Assembly (NCBI RefSeq): GCF_000004075.3
Contig: NC_026661.2
Span: 19,372,307-19,436,306 of the forward strand
DNA: 64,000 nt
Direction: 5' to 3'
Source of the DNA: Cucumis sativus
Taxonomy: Eukaryota; Streptophyta; Magnoliopsida; Cucurbitales; Cucurbitaceae
Shown here one piece after another: positions 41,894 through 54,436 of this stretch. Position 1 is the first letter of the stretch, and each line of letters opens with the position of its first letter. The notes beneath the pieces were generated by a model. That model searched no databases. It was not told the origin of the DNA and saw nothing but the letters and a program-made list of their open reading frames with translations. The translations under genes and the position numbers were made by a program.

Positions 41894-44204
41894 GTGGAGC
41901 AGAGCGACGGCAATAAACTGAAACGGAGGAGTGGTGAGGAGTGTTGACGGTGATTGGTTTTAAAAGAGAAGGAAATGGCAGGGGATTGAGGATACGTGGG
42001 GAAGGGAAGAGAGTGACAACTGCCATGCAAGAAGAAGGAGGTGGAACTCTACGTGGAAGTTGATGTGGAGAAGATGAAAATGTAATCTCCCGTGCTTTGC
42101 CGTTAGTCGGTAGTCGGTTGGTTGGAGTCGGTTTTTCTATCAAATCTATTATGATCGGTTTAGGAAAATTCTCACTCATCTCAATTGCATACGATTAAAA
42201 GTTGGTTTATCCATATCTTTTAAAATTATTTTCTAACTCTTTTCAACAATACCAATCGACTCAATTTGATTTTTCCATCGATAAGACTCGCACTTTTTTC
42301 TTTTAGCCAAACAAGAGAAAAAATTTGAATTTTATTTCACTACAACAATGGAGTTGTATCGTATTTAAACTACAAACCTTTTGATCATATTAATTGGTAA
42401 TCGTTTTTACATTTTTATAAAACTAAAATCCTTACATTTTTATAATTGGTAATAAAAATTTAAATCTTGATTTCTACCTTACGACATAAAATAAGAATTT
42501 AAAATTTAGACAAATTTGATAATTAAAATAATATATCATTTAATGACGTGTTAAAATAAGTGAGAAGAATTCATATTCTAGTAATTCTATAAATTTTTCG
42601 ATAAAATCTAACATATGTGATTAACTATACTCTCGATTTTGTGATAAAATAATTTTTCGTTTCTTTTATTTTCTACCTTCTTTTTATTGTATGGACACAA
42701 AATAAAAAGTTACAAGACTTGTTGATATTTTTTAAAAAACATATACACGAGTAAGACCCAAAAAAACATTAAACTCTATGAATATACGAACACGTCCTTT
42801 AACACAAAAATAAAATGTATAGATAGAGAGAATTCATCTATACAATTGGAAAAATATCCTAACAATTATACTGTGTAAATATGTCGAATATAATTGATAC
42901 ATAGTTATTTATTTTTATTCTTATAATTAGAGATTCAAATTTCAATATCCCAGCTTGTTATATACTTAACATATGCGTACTCACATTGAATATCAATATC
43001 ATTAAAATTAAGTTATAGTTAATGTTGAAATAGGGTATGTGGTTATTAATGGAACAATTAGGGGAAGGTTTCTTTATTCACATGATTTCATTTTCAGTTG
43101 GGCCAACTTTGTGTTCTTTCGGTTGAACCAACCAACTTATTACTCACCAAAATTCAACTCCCAAATTATTTCCATCATCTAAATTCTTTATTAATTAATT
43201 AAAACATTTTAATTTACAATTATAAGTTTACTTTTATTTTGTTTAATCAATCTTAAATTTACTTTTTAATTGTAAGTTTTGAGTTTGTTTTAAATTTAAT
43301 ACATAAATTTTAAACAAATTTTACTCTTTTATATTTGAGATTTAAATGTTGTTTTTAGTTAATTTATTTCCAGATTTATACTTTTCACCTCAACTTGTTA
43401 AATTGTCACTTTCAGCCTTTGATGTCAACATCTATTAATGAATTTTTAAAAGGTTATCGTTTAATTTGAGATAAAGAAATCAAACCTCTAATTTTAAGAT
43501 TGATAATACAAACATTATATCGTTGGACTATGCTTATTTATTTTAATATATGTAAAAGCTTTTCTAAATTCACTAGTTTCGTATAGAGAAAAACATTTTT
43601 TTAAAATTTATATCTAAAAATTATTTAAAATTTTATAAATTATTAATCAAAATCACAAATTTTAACCAAAAAAAGAAAAGAATTTTGTATCATTTTTATC
43701 TAAGCTATTTAGATCAGATTATAGATAGATGGAATATGTAAATTTGAACTCTAAACATGGGGATCAAAATAATTTAGGTATATTTTAGAAAAATTGAAAA
43801 ATTAGAGTAAAAATTGAGTAATATATATTTAGAAAAGAAAAAGATAGTTTCTTGATTTCGTAATTGTGGAATATTTCGATAATATTAATCTAATATTTTA
43901 AATAAAAAATGAACTGTCTGGAATATTCATTTTTTGAAAATTACTCGACCTATTTTTAAGCTTACGCGCATTTTTCTACGCGCCACTCTCCACGCGCTCC
44001 TAATCCCATCCGGACCATCGTCCAACCGATTTCCCTGTTCCTCTCTTTCATTTCACTCTCTCTCTAACTCAAACAAAGCCTTTTTCCACCTCACCGGAAT
44101 CCTAACTTACAACTGCCCAATCAACCGCCGCCCCCGTATCTCACCTCCTATCGTCTTCTTTACGTTGTGAAATTTTCCGTCGGAGGCAGCCGTTGGGTGC
44201 AGAC
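41894..44204. other. Divergent intergenic region, glyoxalase-like to methyltransferase
   Basis: The likely shared upstream DNA of two divergently transcribed genes. The 5' flanks are richer in GC (41894-42130 and 43970-44204); the middle is AT-rich and empty. A small frame on the minus strand at 41844-42179 overlaps the leader and is not supported. Confidence 0.55.
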
Positions 44205-47200
44205 ATGTACAGGGACGTCTCGAGCTGCAACACCTACAACTATGGCGATGCTGTCTACTGGGACGCTCGTTACCTGCAGGAGGCTGGCTCTTTTGATTGG
44301 TACCAGCGTTATTCTTCTCTTCGTCCTTTTGTTCGTAAGTTCATCAGCACTTCCGCCTCCGTCCTTATGGTCGGCTGTGGTAATGCTGGTAATTTCCTCT
44401 TATTTCACCTTTCTTCCTTTTTCCACTTTCTTTTTCTTTTTAGATTTCGATTGTTCTTGAACATGTGTTGGAAGTTGGAATTCGAATAAATTTTCGATGC
44501 ATTCAATCTTTTGTCGTCCGAAATTAGTGTATTTTAAGTTTATCGGATTGAGAGATTTAGGTGGTTTAGCATACGTGGAAATTGAAACGAGGAGATGTCT
44601 TGGAATCTTGTTCTTGAGAATTCGTAGGCAACTATTTGGACTCTGTTGGATGATAATTACACGTTTGAGGGAATGAACGGGAAAACCTGGTTTTGGTATT
44701 CAAATTTTTAATGTTGATTCTAACTTAAGTAGCTTAACGAGGATTAAATCTCAACTTATTTGAGAGCTGAAAGCATTAGCAGAATGGGAATGCCAAGAAG
44801 TTAATCGACGAGAGATGATTATCGAGGTTGTTAGCTGTATTTGGAAATTGGAATTTCTGAATTTGGTTGTTTCTGAAAACGTGTACATATTTGGCTAAAA
44901 TGTCCACAATAACGCGGGTTAAGATACAAGAATTAGTAAGTATTTGGAAGTTATAGACGCTGTATTGTTCAATTATTAATCTATATAGATGCTGTATAAA
45001 AATTGATAACTGATGCAGTGTAATTTAGAGCTTCAGCACATTAAATATAACTTTGTTGTTGTCTACAACTTAAATTGATTTTAACCGTGACATCTTTTGT
45101 ACTTGTAGTCATGTCAGAAGATATGGTCAAGGATGGATATGAAGACATAATGAACGTTGACATTTCTTCGGTAGCAATTGACATGATGAAAAGAAAGTAT
45201 CAGTTTATCCCCCAGTTGAAATGTATCCTCTGAGGCTTGTATTTTTGTTTTGTTTTCAAATTAACGCTCGAGTTGCTCGGGTTGACAGAATTTTCAGTAT
45301 GGTGATCTACATAGTACTTAGAGAGAGAGATAGAGTGAGAGAGAAAAATTAATATGGTCCTCTCAATAGGTTATGGTCCTTGTGTTCCTTTTTAGGTAAA
45401 GTACAATCGGTTTGTACAAGTTCTACAAGTTTACTTGACAAATTTATATAGATATGGAAATGGATGTCAGGGACATGAGCTTTTTCCCAGACGAGAAATT
45501 CGGTGCTGTCATTGATAAAGGTCTGGCTTCTTGATCTTCATTTTACACTCCGTTGAATTTCCCAGTGTTTAATACTGAAGTTTGCTCTATGTGTTGATCT
45601 TTCAATGCTGGTGCCACCACGTTTCACTCCTGGCCTCTTGATTCTTGATATAGGGACACTTGATTCATTGATGGTATGTGAGCTTTCAATATTTCTCAGG
45701 CATGTTATTCACTATTTTCCCCATGTTCTAATTCTTTAATTTTGTGTACACAGTGTGGCACTGATGCTCCGATTAGTGCTGCTCAAATGCTGGGAGAAGT
45801 GAGTAGGTTGTGGACTTTATGAACTTCACAAGATTGGTTGACTACTGTAGATTCTCTTCCTTTGGTTTTATATTTCTCCACTAATTTTTGGTTGTTACTC
45901 CTGTAGGCTTCTTAAACCAGGAGGAGTCTATTTACTGGTATCCATCTTTTATCTTTCGTCAAGACTTTACTTTTCAATGTTCTGTTTGGAGTAAAATAAT
46001 CAAAATAGATTTTTCGGGGTTTGCAGATAACATATGGTGATCCCAAAGTAAGGATGCCCCATTTGATGCGACCTTCATACAATTGGAAGATAGCGTTGTT
46101 TATAATCCGTGAGTTCGTTTTCATCCTCTTTTTAATTCCAGGTCTCTAGTTGATACAGGTGTGTTTATTTGGTTTCTCCTGCTTTTGTTTCAAACCACGT
46201 CTGCAGAAAAAGAATTTAAAGAACAAAAAAATCGAAGAATCACAGACAACTACTAAAGATAGGTAGTTTAAGATTAGATTTCAAGTGTTGAAAGCTCTGA
46301 ACATGAACTATGGATGCAGGTAAGTTAAGCCATGTTGCTAAGATGTGCAACGGGGTGCGTGAGAGTATTAATTAGTAAGGGATATATTGGGAATATTAGC
46401 AGGATAACAATAAGGACTTAGTGGTAATTAGGTGGTGCATTTGTTATAAATAAGGGGAGTTGGGCACCTTAGGAGGGAATCATAGTTTCTAGTGATTGGA
46501 CGTCGGAGAGACATAGCCCTCTCAAAAAACCGTTGATTTTGAAATTTATTATCAATAGTACATTGTAGACATCTTAAGTGATATTTTCTGTGTTTTGGTA
46601 TCCTAACAGTGGCCTATTGGGCCATTTCTTCCTCTAGGCTATGTTTTCACCCTTGAGAAAACTAGATGATTTATAGAGTGACAAGACAGAAGGACAAATG
46701 AACTTCTGAGGTGGTCTTTATTGGAAGAATTGCTATTACGATTCCCAGTTAGTGTTGTAGCCTAAGGAATTGAAGGAGACCATTCTTCAAAAATCAAATC
46801 AAATATCAATAAAAAAAAAATATTGAATACATGATACCACAGGCAAGAAACTACAAATTAAAATACAAAAAAGAAACTAAAAAGGGAAACTGTAATTTAA
46901 ACAGGAAACTAAAAGGATCATTCGAGGATTTAACCAAGAGAAATATGAATTCTGCATTAGTTGGCTAGCTTTCCCAGCGGTTTGGTTTGCTCCCTTACTA
47001 TGTGGTCGGGGATTTTGGATGCTCTGTGATGTGGCCACGCTGCCCATCTATACACAATGACATTTTTTTTTTCTTAAATATAGAACTAGTTGATTGACGA
47101 TAAAGTCAAATCTGTTAACGACGCCTGTACTTTTGAAAAGGTTCTAGTTTTAAATCACTTAGAGCAGTTTGACATGGTTATCTCTATCAATTGAACATCG

Positions 47201-47606
47201 TTGTTTTGGACTACTACTAGTGATGTTGAAACCATAACATCACATTGGTTTTACTTTGATTTCTTTTTCAAGATAATTTAACTTGTTCTATGTCATTAAT
47301 GAGCATTGGAGACATACTTCTGTTTTCCCGTTGTTTTAAGTTTTATGGAATTTTGAAATATATTTCCTTCCCATTTCTCATTCTTTACACCGTACAGCAA
47401 GGCCAGGATACCAAAGGCCGGAAGAGTGTAGTACACCAGAGAAATCAAATCTCGAACAGGTGCCTCTGACCGAAAATGGGTTATTGTCACCAAATTTTGT
47501 TATGGAAGACCCAGATTCTCACTTCATATACGTGTGTCAAAAATTGGATGACTCAGATCCGAATAACATAGTGCCTCCATATCCGTTGAGCACAGATGCG
47601 TTATAG
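44205..47606 (+). CDS. Class I SAM-dependent methyltransferase (EEF1AKMT4/METTL13-N-like)
   Basis: Eight exons: 44205-44388, 45109-45222, 45452-45520, 45654-45673, 45754-45806, 45907-45937, 46027-46108, 47398-47606, giving 253 aa. It starts MYRDVSSCNTYNYGDAVYWD, the conserved N terminus of the EEF1A lysine methyltransferase 4/METTL13 family, followed by WYQRYSSLRPFV. Motif I is VLMVGCGNA (SAM binding) and the acidic motif II follows in NVDISSVAID. GAVIDKGTLDSLM and LLKPGGVYLLITYGDP form the post-I and motif IV/VI region. Total size agrees with the Arabidopsis relative At3g60910 (about 252 aa). The animal relatives methylate a lysine of eEF1A; the plant substrate is inferred only. Exon 4 is 20 bp and exon 6 is 31 bp. 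The 1.3-kb intron before the last exon holds an LTR-like fossil. Confidence 0.9.
46370..46610. mobile_element. LTR-like fossil in methyltransferase intron
   Basis: A stretch with the look of a decayed LTR: a TATAAATAAGG promoter-like core (near 46446), a GGGAATCATAG word (near 46475) and an end of the form TATCCTAACA (near 46599). No partner LTR, target duplication or internal coding sequence was seen, so if real it is an isolated remnant. Family uncertain, possibly Copia-like. Age cannot be given. Confidence 0.35.
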
Positions 47607-49633
47607 AAACAAAAACAAAGGTACCTTTACCTACTTCATATACATTGATTACATGTTATATGCATTGTTGTAAAATGATGTTCGTTGTAAAAGAGAATTA
47701 ATAGACATAAAAACACGTTGAAATTAACACATAATTGAGGGGATACCTTACCCTGAGTCTAGGTGGAGATGGCTTCTTCGAACATAGAAACAAATCATAT
47801 CACTGTGGCTATTCAAACCAAATGCCAAATTCATTACGACATTGAACTGGCCATGTTCTTTGTGCTTTCTCTTCTTCTTCTTCTTTTTTGGGGGTGGGGG
47901 GTGCTGTTGGTTTTCAGCATCTCAAACAAGTAAACTTGGGCCACACGCACACGATATTGAGCGTTGAATAGGGATGATGTTGTTTTGATGCTATTCAGTA
48001 CTCACACTTATTTTTTTGGAAGAATTGATCTATTTTTGCCTTTAATTTGCATTCCCCTCTTTTTATATTTGTAAATTTAGCTCTTCTCCTATTTCGGGTA
48101 ATTGGATTGCTCTTCTTTCCTTGAGGTTGGAGCCAGATGTTAAAATCCTATTGGTTACAATAAGTTTCGTATATACTTTTTAGTTCTAAATTTCTCTATA
48201 ATCTCAAAAAAGGTATTTTGAATGATTTGAATAAGAGAGACGTATTATAGTTAATATGATTAAGTATTATTTATTAATATCAAATTGCAAATTAGTTTTA
48301 ATATTAATTATCCTTGGAGGTTCAAAATCTCCGTAGTGTGTAGTTAGAAGTTTGTTATTGTTAATAATATTATTATGCATTTGACTCTCTATATGCTAAA
48401 GTCTGTGTTAGCATTTCTGTTCCTATGATTCCCTTGAAAAACTGAAGCCAAGAGATATATCGATAATCGTTTTTTGTTAAGTATATAAAAATAATTTGAT
48501 TAGAAAAAGAAAAAATATTGTAAACATTAAAACCGCATGAAATGTTTAAAATTTTGCTATATTTTATAAATATTTTGGTTCAAGATATTTATTTCTAATC
48601 AATAAACATATTATCAATTTATTTGGATCTAGGACTAATAATTGGATTAGAGGAAAAATCTTATGTGTGAACTTATAATTATATTAATTAATTGTTAGAT
48701 TGAAATTGTTTGTGTAACACCATCATTTGAATTTGAGCAATGAATGAAGAGGACAGAATTGATTGTGTTTCTTTCTTAAAAATATTTTCTTACAATTTTA
48801 ATATTTTTCTATAAAAACAACTTTTAAGTGCAATCATAATTGAAAAATTGTATCAAATAACTATTCTTAAAAAAAACAGCTCGTAGTGAATATGTAATAT
48901 GACAATTATCGCAAGTAGTTAATGTCTTAGTGATATCAAAGTCTATTACAAAATTATTATTTTTAAATTGAGGTAATTGCAAATTTAGTAATTATATTTA
49001 AAATAATTAAGTATATAGCAATATTTTAAAATTTTTATAAATATAGCAAAATTTGTCTAATTCTATCAATGATATGAGTCTATCAACAATAGATCATGTT
49101 GCAAATATTGGTCTATCATTGATAGACTATAGGAGGTGTATCAGCGATACAAGTCTATCCATGATAGATTTGCTATAAAAAATTTTAAAATTTTGCTATA
49201 TCCTTAATTATTATTATTAATGCTATTTCAAATTTCCTTTTAAATTTGCTATTTATAAATGTTTTTACTATTTTTACAAAAACTTAAATTATCAGTTTTA
49301 GTTTATTGATTTCTGTCGATCAATTTCGATCGTTATTCATTAAAGGCGTTCAATAAAATTAATCTCGATGATTTCAAAATCATGCACTTAACTCAAATAA
49401 TAATACATAAGCACTTCTTAATTTCTAATAAAACCTTCAAAATTTACATGCCAATATTTTTCAGCAATTTATTTTGTTCTGTTTTGTTTTTGGATTCACC
49501 AAAAATACATAAATGCATTACAAATACAAACATCTTTAGTGTTTCTATACACAATTGAAAATCCCATTACTTGATACACATTTAAATTGATCAATAAACC
49601 CTTTTTCATAGGAAAAAAAGTTCTTATAGAGTT
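47607..49633. other. Intergenic region, methyltransferase to BPS1-like gene
   Basis: AT-rich 3' flanks of two convergent genes. One MITE copy (48979-49249) is listed separately. No gene supported. Confidence 0.6.
48979..49249. mobile_element. MITE with long terminal inverted repeats, copy 1
   Basis: Left end GCAAATTTAGTAATTAT, then AATAATTAAGTATATAGCA; right end is the near reverse complement (TGCTATATCCTTAATTATT and TTAAATTTGC). The core has an unusual series of TCTATCA(A/T)TGATAGAC words, themselves inverted repeats. Related copies lie near 54.3 and 54.6 kb. The structure fits a non-autonomous Mutator-like or similar MITE; no clear target duplication was identified. Confidence 0.65.
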
Positions 49634-50554
49634 CTAATTTTGAGGGTGTCTGAAAACATCAAGCAATCGAGTTCTTCCGTCGAGAACCTCCGAGAATCTT
49701 CCATCCACTTCCTTCCCCAGTCCCTCCACCGTCTTCTCCAATCTCCCCATCCTCTTCCTCATCTCCTCCACCGCCTCGCCGCCACCGTCGACGACCATCG
49801 CTACCGCAACGTTCACCTCCTCAACCTCGTCCGGCACACTCCCCTTCCCGGAAACCACTGCCAAGATCATCGAATCCAACGCCTTAAACGCCGGAACCGT
49901 CACACCGGAAGCCAATTTCCTCATCTCCAAATAGGCCGTCGAATCTCCCTCACAACCAGAAAGCACAATACCACATACCCAATACCCAATTCCCTCCATT
50001 GTTGCTAAAGCTTTCTGAATCGCTCTCTCCTCGCCGGAGCAACCCTTTTTCAGATCTTTCACGTTTGCTTTAATCTCCAATCCTTCGGAATACCTCTTTA
50101 GAACAATCGGTTTCAGACGGGAAACCGCCATTGCAGGGGAGCTCTCAATTAGGCTCAGAGCATAAGAAAGTAAAACCCGAGAATTCCCCAGTTGGGTTAA
50201 AGAAAAACTGATGGAATTGAGAAGATCAAGCAAATTAAGAGTGTAATTTATATACCCATCAACCAAATCGGCTCTCCATCTTCCAACAGGGTACTCCAAG
50301 TCAACAACCAATTTGGCAAACGACTTATGGATGACCGGAAGAAGACCCTGAAGAAGCTGAAGAAAGTAATGAAACGACAACGGTTTTGAAGCGGAAGTCG
50401 AGAGTAAGAGATGATTGAAGCAAGAGGAGACGTCTTCCTCGAATGCGTGAAGACGAGAAAGAGAGAAGGAAGCTAATTTAGAACCGTGGCGGTTGGGGTG
50501 GCGATTGTCGAGCTTGGAACAGAACTTGTTGAAGGTTTGAAGCACAAGGGGCAT
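49634..50554 (-). CDS. BPS1 (BYPASS1)-like protein
   Basis: A single uninterrupted exon of 921 bp encodes 306 aa. The N terminus reads MPLVLQTFNKFCSKLDNR, and a helical domain follows with family blocks such as VVDLEYPVGRWRADLVDGYI (about residues 83-102) and LLDLLNSIS. BPS1 relatives show ELPVSDWDEKWVDVYLD at the same place. The C-terminal part has a helix with a heptad look (EEMRKRMGRLEKTVEGL). There is no signal peptide or membrane segment. BYPASS1 in Arabidopsis limits production of a root-derived mobile signal that inhibits shoot growth; its biochemistry is unknown, and this paralogue could have a different role. Family assignment is by recalled resemblance, not search. The start codon is followed by a clean open frame and preceded by a leader with a TTTTATAGAAGG word. 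Confidence 0.75.
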   Translation of the reverse strand: MPLVLQTFNKFCSKLDNRHPNRHGSKLASFSLSRLHAFEEDVSSCFNHLLLSTSASKPLSFHYFLQLLQGLLPVIHKSFAKLVVDLEYPVGRWRADLVDGYINYTLNLLDLLNSISFSLTQLGNSRVLLSYALSLIESSPAMAVSRLKPIVLKRYSEGLEIKANVKDLKKGCSGEERAIQKALATMEGIGYWVCGIVLSGCEGDSTAYLEMRKLASGVTVPAFKALDSMILAVVSGKGSVPDEVEEVNVAVAMVVDGGGEAVEEMRKRMGRLEKTVEGLGKEVDGRFSEVLDGRTRLLDVFRHPQN

Positions 50555-52646
50555 TATAAAAGCTGCAGAAATGAAAAGTGGGTTTGTGTTGTTGATGGTG
50601 TTTTTGGTGTCTTAGAGCGTTGAACAATGGCGGGCTGTGGAGTTCAAAGAGGTTTTATAGAAGGAAGAAGAAGAAGAAAAGAAGAAAGTTTCAAATGGAG
50701 AAATCCGCGTGCGCCGTGGCTTAAAGCCCAAGAGAGAGAGTAAGCAAACATTTTGACTTCCCTTTTCTTAATCAATATTAAAATTCCATTTCGCGTCAGG
50801 TTTACGATCATAACAATTGCCTTTTTTCCTATGCACCTTCCTTTTTTCTTCCACTTATGTTGCTTCATATCATCAATCATGAGTTACTTTTAAAAAATAT
50901 GTTTATTTTAGTTCATGTCATTGATAGTAATAGTTAGAATTTTGTATTTGTACACTGTGTTGACCAAAATGAAATTAGTTTGAAATTTTTTTAAAAAAAT
51001 AAAGTAATTAGAACAAAAACCATTAGATTTTTGTCTGTTTTTTTTATCATTTGGTCAAACCTGAATTAGCTAAGGATAAGATCAATATGCATATTTGTTT
51101 GTTCTTAGAAAGTTGTAATTAATTTTCTTTTAGTCCTTCCAAAGAAACCTCCAAATATAAGAGGTTAAAATAGTATGTTAATACAAATTTAATTTTTTGG
51201 TTAAAAACTTTAAATAAATATTTCAAGATAATATATATATATATAGAAGAAAAAAAAAAAGGAAAGTTATTAGAAATGAAAACGTAGAATAAATAAGGGT
51301 GGGAGTAGTTATAGACTTACACGTCGGACTTACAGCACACCAAATAAGGAAAAGCTGTGGGCATCCCCAGTTACACATTTTACACGTCGGATTGGACCAA
51401 CTCATTTTTTAATAAAAAATTGCTCTTCAACTTCAAACAAAACATAATTAATGTCTTTAATAGAGTTTTCTCATTTGCATTCTTCATATAATCTTTCTAG
51501 TATTTTGTTATGTTGGTTTTTATTTTCACAATAAACCATTTATTGATCTATGTTGTCTTCCTCTTTTGGTTCTTTATTTTTGTTTCACTTTGAGATATAA
51601 TTACCATTTGATTACTAGTTTCTACTGCAATTATATTAAGAATTATTAAAGTGTGATGTATAATGTAAGCAAAATGTTAATATTAATTTGCTATAACATA
51701 GGGCAAATTGGATGATCCATTTAGAAAAAGGAAAATGTAGAATGTTATCTAAAAAAAGGAATAAATTTAATTATGGAATGGAGAAAGAGAGGTGTTGAAT
51801 AGTGGGGGTCAATTTAGTCATTCTATCTCTCGTCCAACTTTATAGTCAAAAGCTTAACGTCATCCATGTAGTAATCCGTACTTCAATCCACATACAAACG
51901 TGGATTATTAATTTGCATCAAAACCATATGCTCAAATTTAACCATTTAATTACCCATATGGGGTTCAAACCAAAACAACACAAACCTTCTCTTAATAAAT
52001 TTAATTTCATTCAATATTTTGTTTGTTTATCCTTTCTCGTTGTTTCTGTGTATTCTTTAAAAAAAATAAAATGTATATTTTTTTATTTTTAGTGATTTTG
52101 TTAAATAAATTTCAAACAGTCGTTAATTTTTCCTATTTTTTAGTTCAATTATCTAAATTGGTGAGATTTTGAAAATTTTATACTAAAAGACGAAGAAATT
52201 AAAATTTATGTTTTTACGTTGAAACTTCATACTATCAAATCTAATTTGATATTAGAGACAATGAAACTCAAAAGAGATAAAAAGATCAATTTTTACATTA
52301 AAAAGACTTTAAAATTTACTCTATTTATAAATTAATTGGTTTTGAGATTTAGCCATGTAATATTATTTATTTCTTAAAAAAACTCAGTTAAAATTTGAAA
52401 ATTAGAAAAAGTGATCTGTAAATAACTCATGTTAGTTTTTAAAATTTGTATCATGATAAGAATTTTTTTTTAAAAAAAAGTTTAAGATATAACTAATAGA
52501 GGTAAAGAGAGGGCTTAAGTCAATTTGAGCCCACTTAAATATTTATGGTATATGGTTGGGTGTACAAGTTCTTAAAGTCACATTTCTATACCTTCACATA
52601 TGTCATTGATGTAAAATAAGACGTTGATGTGAAATAAGATATCTTT

Positions 52647-53611
52647 GTGTAGGGATGTAAGTTCAACTCGAATAACCTAACAATTTGGACTACCCAACTC
52701 ATATAGTTAGTTTATAATATGGGTTAGGTTGAGTTGAAAATTTTAGTTTTTATTAAGTTGGATTTCGGGTTGGAGGTTGAAAAAGTCGGTTCAATCTAAT
52801 CTAACCATAAATAATATATATAAATAAAAATAAAGTTATGAGTGTTGAGTGTTGAGTAATAAATTTCGGCCAATTAAATCATGTTACATCATCACAACAA
52901 ATATAATTATATTTTATTGGATTTTGATAGTTAAGTTTACTCAATTCAAGCTCAACAAGTAGATGAACCCAAGCTCAATAAAGCAAATAGGTCTAAGTCC
53001 AAACCCAATAAGGCAAATGAGTCCAAACCTAAGCCCAACAAACAAATGGGCCAAAGCCCACCTAAAACCCACAAAATTTCTCTATAAATAGAGACATTTG
53101 TCATACATTTGATGAGGTCTCTTGTTGAAGGAATAATTGAAGCTCGGAAGAGAATCTTCGGAAAGATTAAAGACTTTGAAGATCAAACTTTCCTTGAAGA
53201 TCAAACTTTCTTTGAATTTCAGAAAACTGAAGCTACAACATCCTATTCGAAAGAAAGCATCAAATGAGTAAATACTAGAGATTGTATTCATAATATTCAT
53301 CAATATACAAATTTCAATTCCACGAAATACATTTCTTTGAAATCTCGTGTGAACAATGAGTATTTTGTTAAATGATTATAGAGAAAATTAGCGAATCGTG
53401 TAAAAAGTAAACGATCGTTTGAAGGTAAAAAAGTTAAACGATCACATAAGAGGGTAAACAATCGTTGGGTAGGAAATATAAAAGAACAATACAATTCAAC
53501 CAAACTCAACCCAAAAAATTAATTTGGAGTTATTTGGGCTGCCAACCCAACTAACCCGAAAATATAGGTTGGGTTGAGAATGTCTCCCAACCCCTGTTTA
53601 CATCCCTACAC
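52647..53611. mobile_element. hAT-like non-autonomous DNA element
   Basis: The left end GTGTAGGGATGTAA (52647-52660) is the exact reverse complement of the right end TTACATCCCTACAC (53598-53611). Subterminal words GGGTTAGGTTGAGTTG (left) and CAACCCAACTAACCC (right) are also inverted. The word CTTTGTG occurs at 52643 and again at 53612, a possible target duplication, though the overlap of the left copy with the TIR makes the exact edge uncertain. The TAGGGATG-type tip, subterminal motifs and 7-8 bp duplication fit the hAT superfamily. No transposase is present, so it would depend on another element. An LTR-like insert lies inside. Confidence 0.65.
52880..53360. mobile_element. LTR-like fossil nested in the hAT-like element
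   Basis: The inner sequence differs from the hAT ends. It has an imperfect array of CCCAATAAGGCAAATGAGTC-like words (about 52968-53050), a TATA core TCTATAAATAGAGA near 53081 and purine-rich downstream sequence with the word GATCAAACTTTC repeated near 53181 and 53199. This is the layout of a plant LTR promoter. No second LTR or internal genes are seen, so it looks like a lone, old remnant. Boundaries are approximate and family is not assigned. Confidence 0.4.
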
Positions 53612-54280
53612 CTTTGTGTTACTTTAATGACTAGTCATACACTCAATAGGTACGAAAGTATAGTTAGCATTCAATTCTCACATTTAACGAAAAAGTGAAT
53701 TCAAATGTGAGGATGGAACTTGTAATTTATTTTATTTGTAAAAAATGCGTATCTTATTTTTGGGCTTTTATTATTGGATCCATGTATGTTTATTTGGGTT
53801 TTAGTTTGTGTGAGTGAGAGGAAGAATGTTGTTAGTGCAGTAGGATAGGTTTAAAGAAAAAGAAAATACCAACACATTGATATTTTGAAGATTTATGGTA
53901 ATGTGTTGAAAGGATAAGATGAAAATGAAGATTTAACCACATATATAAAAATAAATAGAAACAAATTAAACCAATTTGTATTTGTCCAAGTTCATCCAAA
54001 TTATTAGGTTTTTGTTATGTCAATTTGTTTCTAAAATCATTCTAACAAACTTCCAATAGAGAGTTGAGAGTAGGCCATCCCATGCTGCCTTTTCCTTTGA
54101 GTTATTCCTTGACCTTTTGCTTATACTTTGTATTTTTGTGTCTTCATCGCATCTTCACTATTACACATTTATGCTAATATTCACTTATTATCCATTTATA
54201 TTTCATTTTGGTTTATCTACCCTTCAAACATTTCATTATTTAGTAGTCAAATTTAAAAGTATTTTCAATATATGGAAAAT

Positions 54281-54436
54281 TCACAAATTTAGGAATAATA
54301 ATTATAGATACAACAATATTTTTAAAAAATTGTAAATATAACAAAACTATTAGAATTTGATAAATTTTGCTATATTTGTAAGTTTTTTAAAATGTGCTAT
54401 ATGCTTAATTGTTTTGAATCTAATTGCTAAATTTGC
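54281..54436. mobile_element. MITE, copy 2 (short)
   Basis: Left end CACAAATTTAGGAATAATAA, right end TTGCTAAATTTGCA, with the inner words TATAACAAAACTATTAGAAT and TTTGCTATATTTGTAAG shared with the copies at 48979 and 54590. It lacks the TCTATCA-rich core of copy 1. Confidence 0.6.

Noticed and set aside
41844-42179. 111-codon minus-strand frame overlapping the glyoxalase-like 5' end
   Set aside because: It runs through the leader in another frame, and the composition does not resemble a conserved protein.
49640-50008. Open frame of 122 codons on the plus strand
   Set aside because: It is fully antisense to the BPS1-like coding sequence and has a His/Arg/Leu-rich composition typical of a shadow frame.
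51319-51395. Pair of ACACGTCGGA words in a small GC-richer island
   Set aside because: Two short direct words only; not enough to define an element or a promoter.
51802-52092. 96-codon plus-strand frame
   Set aside because: AT-rich region with no homologous look; ends in a low-complexity tail.
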